Shown: positions 60,973 through 64,000 of the stretch, piece by piece
Layout of the letters: every line of letters begins with the position of its first letter
Position numbering within the stretch: position 1 is the first letter of the stretch
Origin: Agromyces sp. NDB4Y10
Lineage (GTDB): Bacteria; Actinomycetota; Actinomycetes; Actinomycetales; Microbacteriaceae
Assembly: GCF_001620055.1 (NCBI RefSeq)
Contig: NZ_LQGY01000069.1
Span: 1-64,000 of the forward strand
Length of the DNA stretch: 64,000 nt
Direction: 5' to 3'
Notes under the pieces: generated by a model
What the model saw: the letters and a program-made list of their open reading frames with translations, nothing else
What the model was told of the DNA's origin: nothing
Database searches by the model: none
Translations under genes and position numbers: made by a program

Positions 60973-61896
60973 TTAGAGCTTGGTGACCTGGTCGAAGCTG
61001 AGCTCGACCGGCGTCTCGCGCTCGAACAGCGAGACGAGCACGGTGAGCTTGCCGCTCTCGGGCTTGATCTCGTTGATCGTGCCGGGCAGGCCCGCGAACG
61101 AGCCGTCCTTGATGGTGATGGTCTCGCCGATCTCGAAGTCGACCTCGGCGGGGATCTGGCGCGCGGCACCGCCCGCGGCGGCACCCTTCGCACCCTTGGC
61201 GGGAGCGACGTCCTTGATGTCGACGAGGCTCTTTAGCATGTTGAAGGCCTCCTCGAAGCGGAGCGGCGTCGGGTTGTGCGCGTTGCCGACGAAGCCGGTG
61301 ACGCCGGGAGTGTGGCGGATGACCGACCAGCTCTCCTCGTTGAGGTCCATGCGGACGAGCACGTAGCCGGGCACGCGGACGCGCGTGACCATCTTGCGCT
61401 GGCCGTTCTTGATCTCGACGACGTCCTCCATCGGGACCTCGACCTGGTGGATGAACTCCGCCATGGCCATGGTCTCGCGACGCTGCTCGATGTTCGCCTT
61501 CACGCGACGCTCGAACCCGGCGTAGGAGTGGACGACGTACCACTTGCCCGGGAGGAAGCGCAGCTCGTTGCGGAACGCCTCGTAGGGGTCGTGCTCCTCG
61601 TCCTCTTCGGTCACGGCCTCGAATGCGGCCTCGGCCTCGTCGGCGGAGTCGATGTCGAGGGCGTCGTCCACGACGGCGTCGGCCTCGGGGTCGGTCGCCT
61701 CGGCCAGCGAGTCGAGCACGGCGTCGAGGTCGACCTCGGTGCCCTCGTCGTCGACGACGTGCACCGCGCGGTGCTCGGCGGGCTCGACCGAGTCCTCGTC
61801 GTGCTCCTGCGTGGCGCCCTCCTGGGCCTCCTCGACCTCGGACGACTGCTCAGCGGCCGTGGCCCAGTCGACGTCTTCGCGCTCGTTCCTCGACAC
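60973..61896 (-). CDS. nusG: transcription termination/antitermination protein NusG
   Basis: 307 residues, with a 105-residue acidic N-terminal extension (rich in Asp/Glu/Ala) typical of actinobacterial NusG. The NGN domain follows ([50 protein letters not shown] in parts) and a KOW domain near the end ([20 protein letters not shown]). It binds RNA polymerase and couples it to ribosome or Rho. GTG 61896. It lies after secE, the usual order. Confidence 0.97.
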   Translation of the reverse strand: MSRNEREDVDWATAAEQSSEVEEAQEGATQEHDEDSVEPAEHRAVHVVDDEGTEVDLDAVLDSLAEATDPEADAVVDDALDIDSADEAEAAFEAVTEEDEEHDPYEAFRNELRFLPGKWYVVHSYAGFERRVKANIEQRRETMAMAEFIHQVEVPMEDVVEIKNGQRKMVTRVRVPGYVLVRMDLNEESWSVIRHTPGVTGFVGNAHNPTPLRFEEAFNMLKSLVDIKDVAPAKGAKGAAAGGAARQIPAEVDFEIGETITIKDGSFAGLPGTINEIKPESGKLTVLVSLFERETPVELSFDQVTKL

Positions 61897-61964
61897 TGTT
61901 CCTCAATCCTTCTCTTCTGCCGTGCCGCCCGGAGACGGCGGCGGGTATCGGGCCGACGGCCCGA

Positions 61965-62240
61965 TCAGACCCCCGGCTGTCCGAAGACGTACAGAACCAG
62001 CCAGCCGAACACCTGGTCCATACCCCAGACGATCGCCATCATGATCACCACGAACACCAGCACGACACCGGTGAAGGTGAACAGCTCCTTGCGCGTCGGG
62101 GTGACGACCTTCTTCAGCTCGCCGATGACCTGCCGGATGAACAGGGCGATCCGGGCGAAGGGGTTGCGCCGTGCCGCGCGTTCGCGCTTGGCATCGGCGA
62201 CGATCTCCTCGCTGGGTTCGTCGATCACTTTCCGGGCCAC
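61965..62240 (-). CDS. secE: preprotein translocase subunit SecE
   Basis: 91 residues. NPFARIALFIRQVIGELKKVVTPTRKEL (in parts) is the SecE cytoplasmic helix and V-x-P-T-R core, followed by one membrane segment (FTFTGVVLVFVVIMMAIVWGMD). It is a core part of the SecYEG channel. GTG 62240 has AAAGG about seven bases upstream; an in-frame ATG at 62255 is the alternative. Between tRNA-Trp and nusG, the common bacterial order. Confidence 0.95.
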   Translation of the reverse strand: MARKVIDEPSEEIVADAKRERAARRNPFARIALFIRQVIGELKKVVTPTRKELFTFTGVVLVFVVIMMAIVWGMDQVFGWLVLYVFGQPGV

Positions 62241-62280
62241 TCGTACACCTTTCATGGGCCGGCCGACGCCGGCCGGCTCG

Positions 62281-62353
62281 CAGGGCGGACAGGACTCGAA
62301 CCTGCAACCTGCGGTTTTGGAGACCGCTGCTCTACCAATTGAGCCACCGCCCT
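62281..62353 (-). tRNA. tRNA-Trp (CCA anticodon)
   Basis: The minus strand folds to a cloverleaf: acceptor AGGGCGG/CCGCCCT, D arm GCTC...GAGC, anticodon stem GCGGT/ACCGC with loop CTCCAAA giving CCA, and T arm GCAGG-TTCGAGT-CCTGT. The discriminator base is G (73 nt). CCA is not encoded. It precedes secE on the same strand. Confidence 0.96.
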
Positions 62354-62619
62354 ATGCGACCCGCAACCGGCGGATCACATGGATCGAAGCCGCCGATCCC
62401 GTTCCTCCCGACGGGCGGTGACCCGGAAGAAGGCGCAGAAGATCTTGGCTGACTTCAACAACCTCACCAAGTGTATGCGACGCCGGGAGCGGCACCAAAC
62501 CGCCCGGAATCCCGCGGGACGAACGTCCCGCCCGCGGCATCCGCCTCGGGATTACCGTGACGCGCGTACGGCGAGCGGGCCGGAGGCCGCCCCGCCACCG
62601 CACGGAAGGGGGCACCGCC

Positions 62620-63042
62620 ATGAGCACTCGTTCCGCCGCGGACGAGGTCCGCGTGACCGGTTGGATCGGCTGGGGCTGGTTCGCCGGGACCATCCTGCTG
62701 ATCGCCGGCGCGATCGACGCGATCTACGGCTTCATCGCCATCCTGCAGCCCGACGCGTACTTCGTCGTGACGAGCGGCACGCTGTTCCTGCTCGACGTGT
62801 CCGGGTGGGGCTGGTGGCACCTGATCCTCGGGATCGTCCTCATCCTCGTCGCGCTCGCGCTGTTCACCGGCGCCACGTGGGCCCGCGTCGTCGCCGTCGT
62901 GCTCGCGTCGCTGAACGCGGTGGGCCACGTCTTCCTCCTCCCGGCCCAGCCGTGGTGGTCGCTCATCGTCATCGTGCTCGACGTCTTCGTCATCTACGCG
63001 CTCACCGTCCACGGCAGGGAGTTGGCCGTCCGGAACGACTGA
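62620..63042 (+). CDS. small membrane protein (DUF7144-like)
   Basis: 140 residues, four membrane segments (WFAGTILLIAGAIDAIYGFIA; LILGIVLILVALALF; WARVVAVVLASLNAVGHVFLL; WWSLIVIVLDVFVIYALTV). The W-G-W and G-x-x-x-x-x-G-x-x-x-x-x-G pattern is that of a widespread actinobacterial family of unknown function. GAAGGGGG about seven bases upstream supports ATG 62620. Confidence 0.8.
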   Translation: MSTRSAADEVRVTGWIGWGWFAGTILLIAGAIDAIYGFIAILQPDAYFVVTSGTLFLLDVSGWGWWHLILGIVLILVALALFTGATWARVVAVVLASLNAVGHVFLLPAQPWWSLIVIVLDVFVIYALTVHGRELAVRND

Positions 63043-63175
63043 GCACAGGGCGCGCCCGTGGGGGCGGGCGCCGGCGCCGCGGCTGGGGGCACTGCCGCGG
63101 CGCCGCTCCGTGCGGGCGGGCGGGCTCCCCGCGGCATCCGCTGACACGGACGGGCGCAAACCCTAGGCTGGTCGC

Positions 63176-64000
63176 GTGAACGAACAGCGACGTCTCTCAG
63201 CCCGCATCGCCGCCATCGCCGAGTCCGCGACCCTGAAGGTCGATGCGAAGGCGAAAGCCCTGCAGGCCGAGGGCCGCCCGGTGATCTCGTACGCCGCGGG
63301 CGAGCCCGACTTCGCCACGCCCGAGCACATCGTCGAGGCCGCGCTCGAGGCGGTCCGCGACCCGCGCAACCACCGGTACACGCCCGCGGCGGGCCTGCCC
63401 GACCTCCGCGAGGCCATCGCAGCGAAGACCCTGCGCGACTCCGGGCTCGAGGTCGGCATCGGCCAGGTCGTCGTGACCAACGGCGGCAAGCAGGCGGTCT
63501 ACCAGGCCTTCCAGGTGCTGCTCGACGAGGGTGACGAGGTGCTCGTCCCCACGCCGTACTGGACCACGTATCCCGAGGCGATCAAGCTCGCGGGCGGCAC
63601 GCAGGTCGACGTGTTCGCCGGCAGCGACCAGGGCTACCTCGTCACGGTCGACCAGCTCGAGGCGGCGCGCACCGACCGCACCAAGGTGCTGCTGTTCGTC
63701 TCGCCCTCGAACCCCACCGGTGCGGTGTACTCGCCCGAGCAGGTCCGCGAGATCGGCGAGTGGGCGCTCGAGCACGGCATCTGGGTCGTGACCGACGAGA
63801 TCTACCAGAACCTCACGTACGCCGACGACGAGGGGGGGCCCGCGCCGCGGGCCGTGTCGATCGTCGAGGCCGTGCCGGAGCTCGCCGACCGCACCGTCCT
63901 CGTCAACGGCGTCGCCAAGACGTACGCGATGACCGGCTGGCGCCTCGGCTGGATGGTCGGCCCCGCCGACGTCATGAAGGGCGCCGCGAACCTCCAGTCG
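63176..64000 (+). CDS. class I/II pyridoxal-phosphate aminotransferase (AspC-like), cut by window edge
   Basis: 275 residues visible. [62 protein letters not shown] and [12 protein letters not shown] are typical, and the Schiff-base Lys is in [17 protein letters not shown]. It probably transaminates aspartate or aromatic amino acids. TAGGCT (63164-63169) six bases before GTG 63176 predicts a leaderless mRNA. The C-terminal third is beyond the edge. Confidence 0.92.
   Translation, partial: MNEQRRLSARIAAIAESATLKVDAKAKALQAEGRPVISYAAGEPDFATPEHIVEAALEAVRDPRNHRYTPAAGLPDLREAIAAKTLRDSGLEVGIGQVVVTNGGKQAVYQAFQVLLDEGDEVLVPTPYWTTYPEAIKLAGGTQVDVFAGSDQGYLVTVDQLEAARTDRTKVLLFVSPSNPTGAVYSPEQVREIGEWALEHGIWVVTDEIYQNLTYADDEGGPAPRAVSIVEAVPELADRTVLVNGVAKTYAMTGWRLGWMVGPADVMKGAANLQS

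Noticed and set aside
62354-62619. Specific promoter for the tRNA-Trp/secE/nusG operon
   Set aside because: The region is A+T-richer near 62440-62475 and must hold a promoter, but I could not settle on a -35/-10 pair with proper spacing.

Overview
The window is about 70% G+C, has many GTG starts and GTGA/ATGA gene overlaps, and uses TAnnnT -10 boxes placed 6-8 nt before start codons. Gene content (F420-dependent oxidoreductase, glyoxylate shunt with a RamB-like regulator, secE-nusG-rplKA order, DUF3618/holin operon) and an extreme abundance of the octamer CGGATGCC/GGCATCCG point to an actinobacterium of the family Microbacteriaceae (Agromyces/Microbacterium-like). This is inference from gene content; no 16S gene is present. 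It reads as ordinary chromosome: no prophage, integrase, transposase, plasmid genes or CRISPR array was found.

Layout. 1-3000: a minus-strand group with a UbiA-type prenyltransferase (cut by the window edge), an inositol-1-phosphate-synthase-like enzyme and a polyprenyl diphosphate synthase. 3000-9500: a sugar or polyol system (Gfo/Idh/MocA dehydrogenase and substrate-binding lipoprotein on minus; ribose-type ATPase, permease and ROK regulator on plus). A 17-bp motif is shared between the inositol-phosphate-synthase promoter and the transporter promoter region. 9700-18200: a cell-wall-binding/PIG-L fusion protein, a YqaJ-like nuclease with a small hydrolase, a Pr6Pr membrane protein, photolyase, GNAT acetyltransferase, a HerA-like ATPase and a DUF421 protein. 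18300-21400: malate synthase and isocitrate lyase. 21600-22900: an AbiEi/DUF559-type endonuclease-like gene bracketed by copies of a palindromic repeat. 23000-29000: polyamine-type ABC transporter potADBC and an amidohydrolase.

29100-42400: a three-gene membrane operon, an F420-dependent enzyme, SDR/HxlR divergent pair, a RamB-like regulator, a PadR regulator divergent from a serine hydrolase, a GH16-like protein, a DAO-family amine oxidoreductase with a cupin, a MOSC protein, and an HxlR/VOC pair with a 34-bp palindromic operator. 42400-48800: PucR regulator, CoA-acylating (methyl)malonate-semialdehyde dehydrogenase, class III aminotransferase and a flavin amine oxidase whose domain order looks circularly permuted. 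48850-58550: second Pr6Pr protein, polar amino-acid ABC transporter, glutaryl-CoA dehydrogenase, family III CoA-transferase, succinate/glutarate-semialdehyde-type dehydrogenase, glutaminase with a STAS domain. 58600-64000: acylphosphatase, two small stress-type proteins, rplA, rplK, nusG, secE, tRNA-Trp, a small membrane protein and a class I aminotransferase cut by the right edge.

How it fits together: much of the accessory content supports polyamine and amino-acid catabolism. Amines enter through PotABCD and are oxidised or transaminated; the semialdehydes go to acetyl-CoA, succinate or glutarate, and glutarate can go through glutaryl-CoA to crotonyl-CoA. A 17-bp motif (ATTGnnCAnnnGTGCAA) occurs in front of both potA and the DAO oxidase, suggesting one regulon. 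The glyoxylate shunt with its likely regulator would let the cell grow on the resulting acetyl-CoA. The most unusual items are the permuted amine oxidase, two families of palindromic repeats (one of which contributes the TAG stop codon of two genes), and the GGCATCCG octamer.
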